64,000 nucleotides of DNA, from NCBI GenBank assembly GCA_023511455.1, contig JAIMBJ010000001.1, positions 224,340 through 288,339 of the forward strand. The letters run 5' to 3'. The notes under the pieces were generated by a model. That model was given only the letters and a program-made list of their open reading frames with translations, was not told the DNA's origin and made no database searches. Source of the DNA: Bacillota bacterium (lineage in GTDB: Bacteria; Armatimonadota; HRBIN16). Positions within the stretch are counted from its first letter, which is position 1. Every line of letters begins with the position of its first letter. This document shows, one piece after another, positions 12,424-20,332 of the stretch. The translations under genes and the position numbers were made by a program.

Positions 12424-12453
12424 TTTATACCATACATGCTGCCGGTTTGTCAA
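12424..12453 (-). promoter_or_regulatory. Sigma-70-type promoter of the ilv-leu operon
   Basis: On the minus strand, TTGACA (12453-12448) and TATAAA (12429-12424) are separated by 18 nt. Transcription would start near 12417, just before the T-box Stem I. Confidence 0.8.
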
Positions 12454-12597
12454 GGTTTGGCGAGGCGCGAACATGAATAGAAGTGAAAAACCTTGTTAGC
12501 ATTTCGTTAAGCGTTTATCCCAGGGTATGGGCTTTGGAGGAACCGCGTAGCGATACCTGTTTACCATAGAAGGCGTTGGTGGGTTTCTGATAAAACA

Positions 12598-12625
12598 CAG
12601 CAGCCCGTCCTCGGACGGGCTGCTG
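12598..12625 (-). terminator. Hairpin terminator after the PEP-CTERM gene
   Basis: Perfect 13 bp inverted repeat (CAGCAGCCCGTCC and its complement) with a 2 nt loop, 26 nt after the stop of the PEP-CTERM gene. On the minus strand it is followed by TGTTTTATC, a weak T tract. Confidence 0.7.
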
Positions 12626-12651
12626 GAGACGGAGGCTTTGCGCTGGCGGGA

Positions 12652-13224
12652 CTAGCTGGTGCGACGCCGCCGCACCGAGTAACCCAACAGCCCTGCGATA
12701 CCTGTGCCCAGAGCCAGCAATCCACCCGGCTCGGGTACGGGGACCAGGCTAATCGTGAGCAGATAGTCGATATCCTGCGGATGCGTGCCGTTGAACGGAA
12801 TGCCGTCGTCGCCAAGGAACGTGGAACCGACATCGGGATAACCACTGACTGCCACTCGCCAGTTGCCGTTGCTGTTCACCAGGCCCGCAAGCACGTTGGG
12901 AGTGTACAGGTCATATGCAACCAGGCTCCCTGCGGGGTCGAACAGACCCAGTGCGCTTGCTCCACTGGGCGAATTGGGTAGCGTTACGAGGTTTACAGCC
13001 AAAAAGTCCCCGGTCAGCAAGGGAATCTGGAAGTAGTCCACATCACCTGGCTTCACCTTCCCCAGAATGCTCACCGAGCCAGTGGGATTGAATAGCCCGC
13101 GGGCAATCAGCTGAGCAGTGCCGAACGCATCATTGGGCTCGACCTCAGGTATGGGGGTTCCTGCGAGCACTGGCACTGTGAGTGCCACGCCTACTGCTAT
13201 CAGAACAGCCTTTATCTTACGCAT
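12652..13224 (-). CDS. PEP-CTERM sorting-domain protein
   Basis: A 190 aa exported protein with an N-terminal signal peptide (basic MRKIK, hydrophobic core, cleavage likely after VLAG or nearby). Its C-terminus has the full PEP-CTERM signal: VPEPGG, a hydrophobic helix LLALGTGIAGLLGY, and the basic end SVRRRRTS. Such signals are recognised by exosortase (EpsH) in Gram-negative bacteria that make exopolysaccharide. The middle part (EPNDAFGTAQLI near 29-40, GDVDYFQI near 61) resembles bacterial pre-peptidase C-terminal (PPC-like) beta domains. No exosortase is in the window. The gene stands alone with its own sigma-54-type promoter and a terminator hairpin. Confidence 0.9.
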   Translation of the reverse strand: MRKIKAVLIAVGVALTVPVLAGTPIPEVEPNDAFGTAQLIARGLFNPTGSVSILGKVKPGDVDYFQIPLLTGDFLAVNLVTLPNSPSGASALGLFDPAGSLVAYDLYTPNVLAGLVNSNGNWRVAVSGYPDVGSTFLGDDGIPFNGTHPQDIDYLLTISLVPVPEPGGLLALGTGIAGLLGYSVRRRRTS

Positions 13225-13264
13225 ACTCCATCCTCCTTTCTAATCATACCCATTCTTACTATAG

Positions 13265-13281
13265 TGCAAGATTCGTGCCAA
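13265..13281 (-). promoter_or_regulatory. Sigma-54 (RpoN) promoter of the PEP-CTERM gene
   Basis: The minus strand reads TTGGCACGAATCTTGCA. This fits the sigma-54 consensus (TGGCACG, 4 nt, TTGC with W next) with the required GG-N10-GC spacing. The predicted start near 13254 gives a leader of about 30 nt that contains the AAAGGAGG ribosome site. Confidence 0.8.
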
Positions 13282-13347
13282 AACAAGGGGTAAGCCCGCC
13301 TTTTTTCGAAAAAGCCGTAAATAATACCTGATTTGTATCTTAATTTG

Positions 13348-15072
13348 CTAATCATCACTCACGGGCAAAGCGTTGAATGCAAACACGGATTGTCGTATCG
13401 TTTGCATGGCTTCTTTCACCAGCCACATCGCCAGCAGCAAAATCACGCCTGCGATACTCAGAAGCAGCCAGTTGCCCTGATTCCAGAAGTTCCACATGCT
13501 CCAGAGCAGTGCGCTGACGGTCACCACCAGCATGAATGCCATTGGTACAGCAGTATAGGCGGAGGCGCGTCCAAGTGCACGCAAGTAAAGCGATACCACC
13601 AGCAACGATAGCCCCGCCAGCAACTGATTGGATGTGCCGAACAGCTGCCAGAGAATAGAACCCAGCGGCTTCAGTTGACCGGTGACGGGGTCCGGCGAGC
13701 GCATCAGTGCAAACCCGCCGATGAAGCAAACAGCAACGGCGGTAGCCACCAGCGGACGTTGCAACACAGAAAGTCTCCACGCGCCGCCAAGCTCCTGAAT
13801 GTTGTAGCGGATGAGGCGCGTGCCGCTGTCCAGCGTTGTTAGAGCGAAGCCCACCGCCACCGTGGCGATGAACACTTTTGCCAGGTCTAAAGGCAAGCCG
13901 CAGGACGAGATAATGACCCCTGCACCGTGAACGAAGTTGGACAGGGCGTGAGTACCTGCGGATTTCCAGTCGGCGTAGCGGCTGGACCATTCACCAAAGG
14001 AGCCAAAGCCCGCCGATACGCTCACCAGTGCCAGCGTCGCCAGCAAGCCTTCGGTGAGCATACCCCCGTAAGCCACAGGCTGTACGTGGCTCTCCTTCGA
14101 CAGCTGCTTGGAAGTGGTACCTGAAGCTACCAGTGCGTGAAAACCGGATACCGCTCCGCAGGCTACGGTGATAAACAGCATGGGAAACAGCGGTTGTAGC
14201 CCCTGTGCCGAAGCATTGACCGCAGGCGCGACCATCTGCGGACTACCCGCCACCGTTCCCACGAACAGCAGCACCATGCCCAGATAGAGCTGGAAAGAGT
14301 TCACGTAGTCCCGCGGTTGTAGCAAAAGCCATACAGGCAGGATGGAAGCCACGAAGGCATAAAGCATCAGCGCATACGTCCAACGTTGCGGATTCAGGCT
14401 GATGCCTGCCACACCGGTTACTGGGAGCCTCACACCTATCCAGATGAAAAGCAGGCTCAAGGCAACCGCCCCAACGGTCAGAGGAGCCAGCGGTAAGCGC
14501 ACGCGGTAATGCAGAACACCGACCACCAGTGCAATCACAATGAGCATCGTGCTGGGCAGAACGGCTTGAGGAACGTGTCCTCCTTCTGCCGCACCTGCGC
14601 CCGGTGCAAACAGGGTCGAGATATTGACGACAAACACTCCCATTGCCAGCGAGAGGGCGAAAATGGCGAACAGCAAAAACAACGTGCGGGCACGATGCCC
14701 CATGACATCGGCGGTAACATCGGCGATGGAACGCGCCCGGTTTCGTATGGAGGCGACCAGACAACCAGCATCATGCACTGCGCCGATGAAGATGCTTCCT
14801 ATCACAATCCAGATGAGCGCAGGGAGCCATCCCCAAACCACAGCAATAGCCGGTCCCAGAAGAGGCCCCAGCCCGGCGATAGAAGCGAAATGGTGTCCGA
14901 ACAGCACCGGCGCAGGCGCGGGCACGTAGTCCACATCGTCTCTCAGCGTGTGGGCTGGGGTAGGGGAAGCGTCGTCAACTCCAAAAACCCGTTTGACCAG
15001 GAAAGTACCGTACCATCGATACGCGACGAGCAACACAACCGCCACGAAGGCTATTACCCAAACCGCCGGCAA
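13348..15072 (-). CDS. cstA: CstA-family peptide/pyruvate transporter
   Basis: A 574 aa polytopic inner-membrane protein of the carbon-starvation CstA family, whose characterised members import peptides or pyruvate. The N-terminal CstA domain shows VDYVPAPAPVLFGHHFASIAG-type sequence near 47-68, LLGPAIAVVWGW and GAVHDAGCLVASIRNRARS; later HALVASGTTSKQLSKESH and LDSGTRLIRYNIQELG segments are typical. It is shorter than the E. coli protein (about 700 aa) but within the family range. It follows panD by 18 nt and is the last gene of the ccm-panD-cstA run. Confidence 0.93.
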   Translation of the reverse strand: MPAVWVIAFVAVVLLVAYRWYGTFLVKRVFGVDDASPTPAHTLRDDVDYVPAPAPVLFGHHFASIAGLGPLLGPAIAVVWGWLPALIWIVIGSIFIGAVHDAGCLVASIRNRARSIADVTADVMGHRARTLFLLFAIFALSLAMGVFVVNISTLFAPGAGAAEGGHVPQAVLPSTMLIVIALVVGVLHYRVRLPLAPLTVGAVALSLLFIWIGVRLPVTGVAGISLNPQRWTYALMLYAFVASILPVWLLLQPRDYVNSFQLYLGMVLLFVGTVAGSPQMVAPAVNASAQGLQPLFPMLFITVACGAVSGFHALVASGTTSKQLSKESHVQPVAYGGMLTEGLLATLALVSVSAGFGSFGEWSSRYADWKSAGTHALSNFVHGAGVIISSCGLPLDLAKVFIATVAVGFALTTLDSGTRLIRYNIQELGGAWRLSVLQRPLVATAVAVCFIGGFALMRSPDPVTGQLKPLGSILWQLFGTSNQLLAGLSLLVVSLYLRALGRASAYTAVPMAFMLVVTVSALLWSMWNFWNQGNWLLLSIAGVILLLAMWLVKEAMQTIRQSVFAFNALPVSDD

Positions 15073-15090
15073 TACGAGTTCTCCCCCCTT

Positions 15091-15438
15091 CTACAAATAT
15101 TTCACAAAGCGATTGCTGTCGTCCACGAGGATGATGCGTGGAGTGATGGGCTCGTCGGCAAGGGCGAACGCGGCGATAATCACTTTGTGCCCTGCCGACA
15201 CTTTGAGCGCAGCAGCACCGTTGACGCAAATGACCCCGCTACCCGGCTCTCCGGCGATAGCGTAAGTTTCGAACCGCTCGCCATTGGTCAGATCCCACAC
15301 GTGTACGAGCTCGCCCGGCAGAAGGTCTACTCGCTCCATCAGGTCGGAGTCGATGGTAATACTGCCGATATAGTCCACGTTTGCTTCGGTGATGGTAGCA
15401 CGGTGGATTTTGCTTTTCAGCATCTGCCGAAGCACCAT
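15091..15438 (-). CDS. panD: Aspartate 1-decarboxylase proenzyme
   Basis: Makes beta-alanine for pantothenate. The 115 aa proenzyme has the self-cleavage site Gly-Ser in DYIGSITID (Ser25 becomes the pyruvoyl group), the LLPGELVHVWDLTNGERFETY segment and the GVICVNGAAAL motif. The protein length is typical. It starts 3 nt after the ccmF stop, so a coenzyme A pathway gene is embedded in the cytochrome c maturation operon; no other pan genes are in the window. Confidence 0.96.
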   Translation of the reverse strand: MVLRQMLKSKIHRATITEANVDYIGSITIDSDLMERVDLLPGELVHVWDLTNGERFETYAIAGEPGSGVICVNGAAALKVSAGHKVIIAAFALADEPITPRIILVDDSNRFVKYL

Positions 15439-15441
15439 GCG

Positions 15442-17784
15442 CTAATGTCCTCCTGTGACCCCCGGAGCCGGCCTCGTGCGGGCTTTGGGCTGTTTACCCA
15501 CCTCAACCGGTGCTGTAACGGGTTCCTGTTGCTCCTGCTGCAGCTCGACGAACCGACGTCGCATAGCTATTCCTCCGCCGAGCATCATCAGTATCGTGCC
15601 GAGCCACACGAGGTTGATGAGCGGTTTCATCTTGACCTCCACCGGCACGAGCACATGGTCGGGCATGGTGGTCTGCCCAGGCATCCCCGCGAAGCGCAGG
15701 ACAACCATGCGTTCGTTGGCGTTAATCTCGTCGGGATACAGCACGACCTGTCCGCCACCGGGAAGATTGACAGGCTTGGAACCCTTGCCCAACACCGCCT
15801 CGGGCACCAGCTCCGTCTTCTTTCCCTTATATTCTACATCAAGCACTGCGCCGATGCTCATGTCGGCGTCGCCCATCGCGCCCTTTACCTGAAAGCTCTT
15901 GAAGTGGATGGTGTAATCACCCATCTTCTTGGTCTCGCCTCGACGGATAGGCAGGCTTTTACCGCGGTCTTCCACTCGTTCGATGACCCCTGCCCCGTCA
16001 CTTCCGATAGCGATGTAAAGGTCGTACAGGGGGTGCTTATGGACATATGGCTCCGCCACGCGGCGCGGCTGCATGGGGTTGTGGGTGTCGAAATAGTATA
16101 CAGGGCGCGCTTCGAAGCTCTTGCCTCCCTTCAAATGTTCGAACTTCAAGCGCACGGCGTTATCCTTGCCCATCTCCTCATCGGGATGGGTCATGCCCGC
16201 GTAGCTCACTTTGTAGCCGAACATCTGAGCGGTGATGCCGTTGGTGATGACAGCCTGTCCCTTCTGCTCGTAAAACGCGCTGGCAGCAGATCCCACAAGC
16301 ACCAGCCCCACACCCACATGGGTCAGGTAGCCCCCGATGCTCATCGGGCTTTGCTTTGCCAGACGCCAGACCAGTATCGCATTGGACAGGATGGTGAAAG
16401 TCGCCAGCAGCATCAGGAAGAACACTCCGAGTGCCACAGGCAACCGCATAAAGTACGACAGGAAGGCGACTACCAACCCGATCACCAGCGTGGCGTACCA
16501 GGGTGCCGAAATGCGCTCCAGAAACGCATCGGTGTTATCGACCTTTCGCCAGCTCAGGAACGGCACCAGCCCCAGCAGTAACAGCATCAGGTAGGCAAAC
16601 GGTGCATTGGCGATGTGGTAGTATCGGATTTCCACAGCGCTACTCTGTTTCGCAATGAGCAACGAAATGATGGGCATCGACGCACCGATCAGCGTTAGCC
16701 CCGCAATGAGCACGAGCGAAATGATGCCCAGCGAGAACGCCATATCGCGCGACAGGAAGCCTTCCGCGGTCTGCTTTGCGGGAATGCTGCGCAGACGGAC
16801 CAGCCACAGTCCAAGCCCGCCCACGGTGTAGGTGAGCAGCATGGCAACTACCAGCCCGAGTGCCCCCTTCGCCAGTGCGTCAAAGGCGTGCACCGACGAT
16901 TCCGCAAGCGCGCCGCTGCGTGTCATGTAGGTTCCATAGAAGAACAGGGGCGCGCCGAGCAGAGCCATCAGCAGGTTAGAGCGGTGCAGCCCACCGCGAT
17001 GACGCTGCAACATCAGCCCATGAATCAGCCCGGTAATCACAATCCAGGGCACCAATGCAGAGTTTTCCACCGGGTCCCATGCCCAGAAGCCGCCCCATCC
17101 GAGCGTCACATAAGCCCAGTAGCCGCCCAGTATCAACCCTGCGCCCAGAGTCACCCAGCACAGGATGACGAATGGCATGGCGATTTGCGCCCAGCCATCC
17201 CAGTCCTTACGCAGCAGTGCCGCCACGGCAATGGAGAAGGGGATGGCAAGCGCGGCAAAACCGATGAAGATAACCGGCGGATGTATGGCCATCCAGTAGT
17301 TCTGCAGAAGCGGATTCAGCCCCATGCCCTCGGGCGGCACCTCGCTGGGCGGGTACTGCAGAAATGGCGATTGTTTGGTCAGTATCGCCATCAGGAAGGC
17401 GAGGATACTGCTGTACACCGCCATCGTCAGCGGTTCATAGCGTTGCAGTCGGCGTATGAGAGGCAGTCCCAGCAGGGCTGTCCAGAACGCCCACAGCAGG
17501 AAGCTGCCCTCCTGCCCCGCCCAAGCCGAAGAGAGTTTGTAGTACCAGGGCAGGTCGCTGGAGCTGAAGTTGGCGACGTACACCACGCTGAAATCGCTGC
17601 GCATACAAAGCAGGATCAGGATGCCAAATGCTGTTACTGCACTGAAAACGGCAAGGGCATACGTCCGCCGTGCCCACACGAGCCATCCTTCCTGCCTGGC
17701 AGCGAGCGCAAACAGCACGGTTGCTGTCACCGCGCCCGCCGCGCCGAGATAGATAACAAGCCGTCCCCATTCCGCGGTGTTCAT
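15442..17784 (-). CDS. ccmF: Cytochrome c haem lyase CcmF
   Basis: Integral membrane haem lyase component that attaches haem to apocytochromes c. The 780 aa protein (longer than the E. coli one, about 650) has many membrane segments, the WWD signature region GWGGFWAWDPVENSALVPW, conserved periplasmic histidines, and a large C-terminal soluble region (about residues 530-740) before a last membrane segment. The start at 17784 has AGGAG upstream and overlaps the ccmE stop (ATGA). In systems with the CXXXY-type CcmE, CcmH is reported missing, and none is seen here. Confidence 0.93.
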   Translation of the reverse strand: MNTAEWGRLVIYLGAAGAVTATVLFALAARQEGWLVWARRTYALAVFSAVTAFGILILLCMRSDFSVVYVANFSSSDLPWYYKLSSAWAGQEGSFLLWAFWTALLGLPLIRRLQRYEPLTMAVYSSILAFLMAILTKQSPFLQYPPSEVPPEGMGLNPLLQNYWMAIHPPVIFIGFAALAIPFSIAVAALLRKDWDGWAQIAMPFVILCWVTLGAGLILGGYWAYVTLGWGGFWAWDPVENSALVPWIVITGLIHGLMLQRHRGGLHRSNLLMALLGAPLFFYGTYMTRSGALAESSVHAFDALAKGALGLVVAMLLTYTVGGLGLWLVRLRSIPAKQTAEGFLSRDMAFSLGIISLVLIAGLTLIGASMPIISLLIAKQSSAVEIRYYHIANAPFAYLMLLLLGLVPFLSWRKVDNTDAFLERISAPWYATLVIGLVVAFLSYFMRLPVALGVFFLMLLATFTILSNAILVWRLAKQSPMSIGGYLTHVGVGLVLVGSAASAFYEQKGQAVITNGITAQMFGYKVSYAGMTHPDEEMGKDNAVRLKFEHLKGGKSFEARPVYYFDTHNPMQPRRVAEPYVHKHPLYDLYIAIGSDGAGVIERVEDRGKSLPIRRGETKKMGDYTIHFKSFQVKGAMGDADMSIGAVLDVEYKGKKTELVPEAVLGKGSKPVNLPGGGQVVLYPDEINANERMVVLRFAGMPGQTTMPDHVLVPVEVKMKPLINLVWLGTILMMLGGGIAMRRRFVELQQEQQEPVTAPVEVGKQPKARTRPAPGVTGGH

Positions 17785-18173
17785 TGTGAGCTCTCCTGAT
17801 ATTCCTGCATCTCCTTGCCCTGATACTTCGATGGGCACTTGTACAGGATTTTTTCCGCGACGAACACGTCGCCCTTCATCTGCCCGATGGCTACCACCTC
17901 TGTGGCATCCTGGATGTTGCCTTGAGCCAGCTTGGGATGCACCACAGGCAGGAGGTCACCTTTGGCATCCTGTATGGTGAACCGAGTCTGCAGTCGGGTA
18001 TGGTCTATCTGTACGGACCCCTGTACCAGCTGTCCTTTCACCTGCACCTTTCGGGTGCTTTCTCGCGCCTCGGCTACCGACACATAAGGCACTATGGTCT
18101 CCATCATCGCGCGCCCTGCCAAAAATAGACCCAGCGCGATGAAACCCATGGCGAAAAGGTAAGCCTTTTTCAC
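17781..18173 (-). CDS. ccmE: Haem chaperone CcmE, CXXXY variant
   Basis: A 130 aa membrane-anchored periplasmic haem chaperone: one N-terminal membrane segment (about 4-22) and an OB-fold (VKGQLVQGSVQI, RFTIQDAKGDLLPVV). The canonical haem-binding histidine in the LAKHDENY motif of E. coli is replaced by cysteine: LYKCPSKY, Cys113 and Tyr117, i.e. CXXXY. This is the variant described for Desulfovibrio, archaea and some other bacteria. The start is GTG at 18173 with AGGAGGG 6 nt upstream. It overlaps ccmD (GTGA) and ccmF (ATGA). Confidence 0.9.
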   Translation of the reverse strand: MKKAYLFAMGFIALGLFLAGRAMMETIVPYVSVAEARESTRKVQVKGQLVQGSVQIDHTRLQTRFTIQDAKGDLLPVVHPKLAQGNIQDATEVVAIGQMKGDVFVAEKILYKCPSKYQGKEMQEYQESSQ

Positions 18174-18298
18174 CGATGTCCCTCCTCTTCGAACCGTTTT
18201 TCCAGTGCCCGCAGGCGCATGTCCAGCCAGAACAGGTAGCTGAATATACCTGCCCATACCACCAACGGGATAATCATGTATGTCAGTAGTGGGTTCAT
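18170..18298 (-). CDS. ccmD: CcmD-like small membrane protein
   Basis: A 42 aa ORF too short for most gene finders. It has one membrane segment (about residues 4-25) followed by a charged helix (DMRLRALEKRFEEEG), the usual CcmD layout. Its ATG overlaps the ccmC stop (ATGA) and its stop overlaps the ccmE GTG start (GTGA), which together with its position between ccmC and ccmE is the main evidence. CcmD helps release holo-CcmE from CcmC. Confidence 0.85.
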   Translation of the reverse strand: MNPLLTYMIIPLVVWAGIFSYLFWLDMRLRALEKRFEEEGHR

Positions 18299-18999
18299 CG
18301 TATTTCTCCAGCCAGTTGGGATTCAGGTTGCGTCACGCGCTGGCTTTGCTGGCGCAGGCGAGCCTCCGCCAGTTCCACCCGCAGTCTCAGCCGAAACATC
18401 CATACGAAAATCGCCATCAGCCCCGCGAAGAAGCTCCACAGGGTAATGCGGTACTCCGTGTCCAGCCCCGAGCGAGAGAACAGCGTGTTTGTCGGGTGCA
18501 ACGATTCCACGACGCGAGGCAAGATCCAGATGAGAAAGACCATTGCCGGGAAAGCCAGTAAGGCGTATGCTGCCGAGAGGCGTGCCCGTTTGCTCTTCTC
18601 TTCCACCGCGCCACGTAACACGAAATACGCCGCGTATACCAGCATCAGCATCACAATGGAGGTCTCGCGCGGATCCCAGTTCCACGCGCTGCCCCACTGT
18701 TCCATCGCGAACAGCGAGCCGGTTACCGTTGCCAGCACCGCGAAGAGCATCCCCAGCTCCGCCGCTGCGTTGGCTTGGCTATCGGTCAGCGGGTCGCGCG
18801 AGCGCAGATATTTCCACGAGTACACCGCGTTGACGAGAAAGGCAACGAAGGTAAGGATAGCACAGGGCACATGGAAAACGACGATTCGTGCGGTTTCGGG
18901 ACTGCGAAACCCCTCCGCGGGCGGCAACCAAAGGAACGCAGCAACCGTCACACCTGCAATCCAGATGCCTGTGAGTATCTGAATGGTTCTGTTCATCAT
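18295..18999 (-). CDS. ccmC: Haem handling protein CcmC
   Basis: A 234 aa, six-helix membrane protein that loads haem onto CcmE. It carries the WWD-type motif WGSAWNWDPRETS and two flanking periplasmic histidines (VFHVPCA near residue 43, ESLHPTNT near 173). The gene begins right after ccmB (stop at 19000) and overlaps ccmD. A double Met start leaves a 1-codon uncertainty. Confidence 0.93.
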   Translation of the reverse strand: MMNRTIQILTGIWIAGVTVAAFLWLPPAEGFRSPETARIVVFHVPCAILTFVAFLVNAVYSWKYLRSRDPLTDSQANAAAELGMLFAVLATVTGSLFAMEQWGSAWNWDPRETSIVMLMLVYAAYFVLRGAVEEKSKRARLSAAYALLAFPAMVFLIWILPRVVESLHPTNTLFSRSGLDTEYRITLWSFFAGLMAIFVWMFRLRLRVELAEARLRQQSQRVTQPESQLAGEIR

Positions 19000-19686
19000 C
19001 TACTCGCTCCAGATATGTTCAAATACCAGCACAGACGCGGGCACAATCACCAGCATAAATCCCGCCAGCACCTGCAGGTCGCCTGCTGCCACTCGCCACG
19101 CACTGTCGCTGAGCCACGCCGCCTTGGTGGCGTGGATAGCTACCAGCAAGGGCGGTAAGGCTACTGGAAACGCGAGAACGCCAAATAAGGCTCCACGCAT
19201 CGTGGCTTTAGCCACTATCGCGCCCACCGCTGTCGTGGCACATGCCAGCGCAGTGCTTCCCAACGCAACGACCACCACCAGAAGGCTCACATTCCGTAAC
19301 GGCGCTTCTAACAGCAGGAGATACAGCGGCACCGTTATCGCACACAACGTCCACATCAGTACCGTGTTGAATGCCAGCTTGCCCGCAAAGACTCCAGCCG
19401 GGGACACCGCTAACCTCAGGGCGTCTGCCGTACGAGTCTCCTCTTCCACGACGAACACACGCGACAGACCCGCCACCGCCGCGAAGAAGATAACCACCCA
19501 CAGCAGAGCCGCTTTGACCTCGGCGGGCACACCCGATGGCGGTGCCAGCGCGAAGCCAGACGCCACGACCGATGTGACCGCAAACAGCACCACCGCACCC
19601 AGGGCCACTCGTGTGCGCAGCTCCAGCAGCCAGTCCTTTGCAAAGACTGCTACCGCTTCATTTGCCCAGCTGGATGAGCGGTTCAC
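19000..19686 (-). CDS. ccmB: Cytochrome c maturation ABC permease CcmB
   Basis: Membrane partner of CcmA in the ATPase that drives haem release from CcmC/CcmE. The family hallmark KDWLLELRTR lies near the N-terminus, followed by about six hydrophobic segments. The frame is open up to 19734, but a GTG at 19686 gives the usual short N-terminal extension and only a 29 nt overlap with ccmA; this start is a choice, not certain. Confidence 0.88.
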   Translation of the reverse strand: MNRSSSWANEAVAVFAKDWLLELRTRVALGAVVLFAVTSVVASGFALAPPSGVPAEVKAALLWVVIFFAAVAGLSRVFVVEEETRTADALRLAVSPAGVFAGKLAFNTVLMWTLCAITVPLYLLLLEAPLRNVSLLVVVVALGSTALACATTAVGAIVAKATMRGALFGVLAFPVALPPLLVAIHATKAAWLSDSAWRVAAGDLQVLAGFMLVIVPASVLVFEHIWSE

Positions 19687-20278
19687 CGTAGCCCAGCTCT
19701 CGGGTGTCGTTGGTAGCGATAACCACGATGCCATGTTCCGCGTGCTCTTTGACCGTTTGATAGATGAACCTGGCGCCTGCTTCGTCCAGATTGCTGCCCG
19801 GCTCGTCCAGCAACAGCAGGGGCGGACGGTGCAGCAACGCGGTAATCACCTTCAGACGCTGCACCATGCCGGTGGAGAAGGTGGCAACCGGGTCATGCGC
19901 CCGTGAGCGCAGCTGCACCCTCTCCAGCCACTCCAGCAGGTCGCTGTCCCGTAACGACAGTCCGCGCGCCCGCGCGAAAAACCGCAGGTTCTCCAGCGCG
20001 GTAAGAGGGCGATAGAGCGCCATGTCTGGAGCAACCACGCCAACTGCTTGCCTCTGCTGACGTGCTGTCAGCCGTTCTCCATTGTAAAGGTACAGCACCT
20101 CGCCTTCGGTGGGCGTCAGTAGCCCCGCAATGATGCGAAGCAGGGTGCTCTTACCGCTGCCGTTTGGTCCCGATATAATCCATGCTCCGGGGGCGGTCAT
20201 AGTCGCCGATATGTCGCGCAGTACCGTGCGCTCGTCGAAAACCTTGCCCACCCGTCGAAGCACAATCTGCCATTTCAT
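19658..20278 (-). CDS. ccmA: Cytochrome c maturation ABC ATPase CcmA
   Basis: A 206 aa ATP-binding protein with Walker A GPNGSGKST, a signature region FSTGMVQRLKV and Walker B LLLLDEP. The switch region reads VIATNDTRE, so the usual H-loop histidine appears to be replaced by asparagine. It is the first gene of ccmABCDEF. The ATG at 20278 is preferred over a TTG 15 nt upstream. Confidence 0.88.
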   Translation of the reverse strand: MKWQIVLRRVGKVFDERTVLRDISATMTAPGAWIISGPNGSGKSTLLRIIAGLLTPTEGEVLYLYNGERLTARQQRQAVGVVAPDMALYRPLTALENLRFFARARGLSLRDSDLLEWLERVQLRSRAHDPVATFSTGMVQRLKVITALLHRPPLLLLDEPGSNLDEAGARFIYQTVKEHAEHGIVVIATNDTRELGYGEPLIQLGK

Positions 20279-20332
20279 CACTTCTTCAAGCAAAGTATAC
20301 CCGAAATGTAGCCACAGAAAAAAGTCGATACT

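Noticed and set aside
12541..12556. ACCGCGTAGC shared with 39513-39522 as a repeat
   Set aside because: Only ten bases match and the flanks differ, so chance is likely.
13296..13315. CCTTTTTTCGAAAAAGCC as a cstA terminator
   Set aside because: Only about seven base pairs can form and the ends do not pair; too weak to call.
14509..16581. 690-codon plus-strand ORF
   Set aside because: Antisense to cstA, panD and ccmF, all clear families on the minus strand. It is Arg/His/Gln rich with no motif, as expected for a GC-rich shadow frame.
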